DNA from: an uncultured Eubacteriales bacterium
GTDB lineage: Bacteria; Bacillota; Clostridia; Lachnospirales; Lachnospiraceae
Reading direction: 5' to 3'
DNA length: 7,228 bases
Assembly (NCBI GenBank): GCA_902772745.1
Contig: CACYBV010000077.1
Location: 1 to 7,228, forward strand
In this document: piece after piece, positions 6,707-7,228 of the stretch
Layout: every line of letters starts with the position of its first letter
How positions within the stretch are numbered: the first letter of the stretch is position 1
Position numbers and translations under genes: made by a program
The notes under the pieces: model-generated
The model's input: only the letters and a program-made list of their open reading frames with translations
Told to the model about the DNA's origin: nothing
Databases searched by the model: none

Positions 6707-6745
6707 TCCCGGGGCGCAGATTCGGTATCGGCCGGGAATTACACA

Positions 6746-6774
6746 TTGCGAAATCCCCGGTTTGGTGCTATACT
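6746..6774 (+). promoter_or_regulatory. Promoter of the exonuclease gene
   Basis: TTGCGA at 6746-6751 and TATACT at 6769-6774 are separated by 17 bp, and TGC precedes the -10 as an extended -10 element. A second TATACT follows directly at 6775-6780. Transcription would start near 6781, leaving a leader of about 60 bases before the ATG at 6840. The core GTGCTATACT differs in one base from the GTGCTATAAT of the VWA gene promoter. Confidence 0.75.
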
Positions 6775-6839
6775 TATACTGACGTAATGCGGACGTCCTG
6801 TAATGACTGTTTGTTTCGGTGCAATGAAAAGAGAATCGT

Positions 6840-7228
6840 ATGAATTATATCTGTCTCGACCTGGAATGGAACCAGGCCGCCTACAAAATCGACGAGGAAG
6901 ACGAGCTGCCCTTTGAGATCATCGAGATCGGCGCGGTGAAAATCGACAAAAACATGCGGCTGATCGGCGAATTCCAGCGCCTGATCCGCCCGCAGGTCTA
7001 CCCCTTCCTCTTAAGACGCACGAAGGAAATCACCGGCTGGACCGACCGGGATCTTGATGAGAAGGGCATCTATTTCGAGGACGCCTGCGAAGAATTCCTG
7101 AACTGGTGCGGCAAAGACTATATTTTCTGTATCTGGGGCTCGTCAGACCTGACGCAGCTCGAGCGCAATATGTCGTATTTCGACATCAGGATCCCCTGGA
7201 AATACCCGCTCAAATACCTTGATGTGCA
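6840..7228 (+). CDS. DEDD-family 3'-5' exonuclease, RNase T / DNA Pol III epsilon-like (3' partial)
   Basis: The ATG at 6840 opens a frame of 129 codons that runs off the right edge. It belongs to the RNase T / DNA polymerase III epsilon exonuclease superfamily (PF00929), perhaps the KapD/ERI-1-like branch seen in Bacillota, which trims RNA or DNA from the 3' end using two metal ions. The ExoI motif is D7 and E9 in CLDLEWNQ. The EIIEIGAVKID strand and the P-x(6)-R-K-E-I-T-G-W-T-like segment at about 51-68 are typical. The ExoII Asp is probably D103 in WGSSDLTQLE. The ExoIII motif, which would show whether it is the DEDDh or DEDDy type, lies beyond the window. The ribosome binding site is weak (AAAAGAGA at about 6827-6834). 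The start is chosen because MNYICLDLEW begins directly at the first strand of the fold, and the frame has no better upstream start. It has its own promoter, so it is probably a separate unit from the cysteine desulfurase. The substrate is unknown. Confidence 0.87.
   Translation, partial: MNYICLDLEWNQAAYKIDEEDELPFEIIEIGAVKIDKNMRLIGEFQRLIRPQVYPFLLRRTKEITGWTDRDLDEKGIYFEDACEEFLNWCGKDYIFCIWGSSDLTQLERNMSYFDIRIPWKYPLKYLDV

Noticed and set aside
6610..6843. A 77-codon + strand frame between the desulfurase and the exonuclease
   Set aside because: It spans the long hairpin and the promoter, has no ribosome binding site, and its composition is not protein-like (arms of the inverted repeat are translated).

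Overview
The window looks like a stretch of bacterial chromosome from a low-to-mid-GC Bacillota, most plausibly a gut or rumen Clostridia (Lachnospiraceae-like). This rests on strong AGGAGG-type ribosome binding sites, extended -10 promoters of the form TGnTATAAT, the gene families present, and a base composition in the mid-50s % GC judged by eye. All six recognisable genes lie on the + strand and the coding density is high. I see no tRNA, rRNA, CRISPR array, insertion sequence or phage gene.

Positions 1-1998 hold two related alpha/beta-hydrolase esterases of the esterase D / feruloyl-esterase type. The first is cut by the left edge of the window. The second carries an N-terminal Ig/CBM48-like domain and has Glu where its neighbour has the catalytic Asp. 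A strong hairpin terminator (1946-1998) closes this unit. Next, at 2073-3242, is a serine hydrolase with the class C beta-lactamase fold (SxxK motif), more likely an esterase or peptidase-like enzyme than a true beta-lactamase. None of the visible N-termini carries a signal peptide. The three enzymes together suggest intracellular removal of acyl groups from imported plant-derived or other esters; this is inference.

Positions 3243-5324 hold a promoter with a perfect extended -10 element and a 662-residue von Willebrand factor A protein of the YfbK type. It has an intact metal-binding MIDAS site, but it lacks the signal peptide or lipobox of the usual YfbK proteins. Instead it has an unrecognised N-terminal domain and a 75-residue Pro/Met/Ala/Ser linker. 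Nine bases after its stop begins a NifS/IscS-type cysteine desulfurase (5334-6581), probably co-transcribed and possibly translationally coupled.

Positions 6582-6839 are non-coding. They contain a long imperfect hairpin with a perfect 15-bp core whose loop can also pair with its 3' flank, followed by a good promoter (TTGCGA, 17 bp, TATACT). That promoter drives a DEDD-family 3'-5' exonuclease whose start is at 6840 and which runs off the right edge.

Most of the region is ordinary housekeeping and accessory metabolism. The parts most worth a second look are the unusual soluble YfbK-like protein coupled to a cysteine desulfurase, the Asp-to-Glu change in the second esterase, and the structured intergenic element at 6622-6713.
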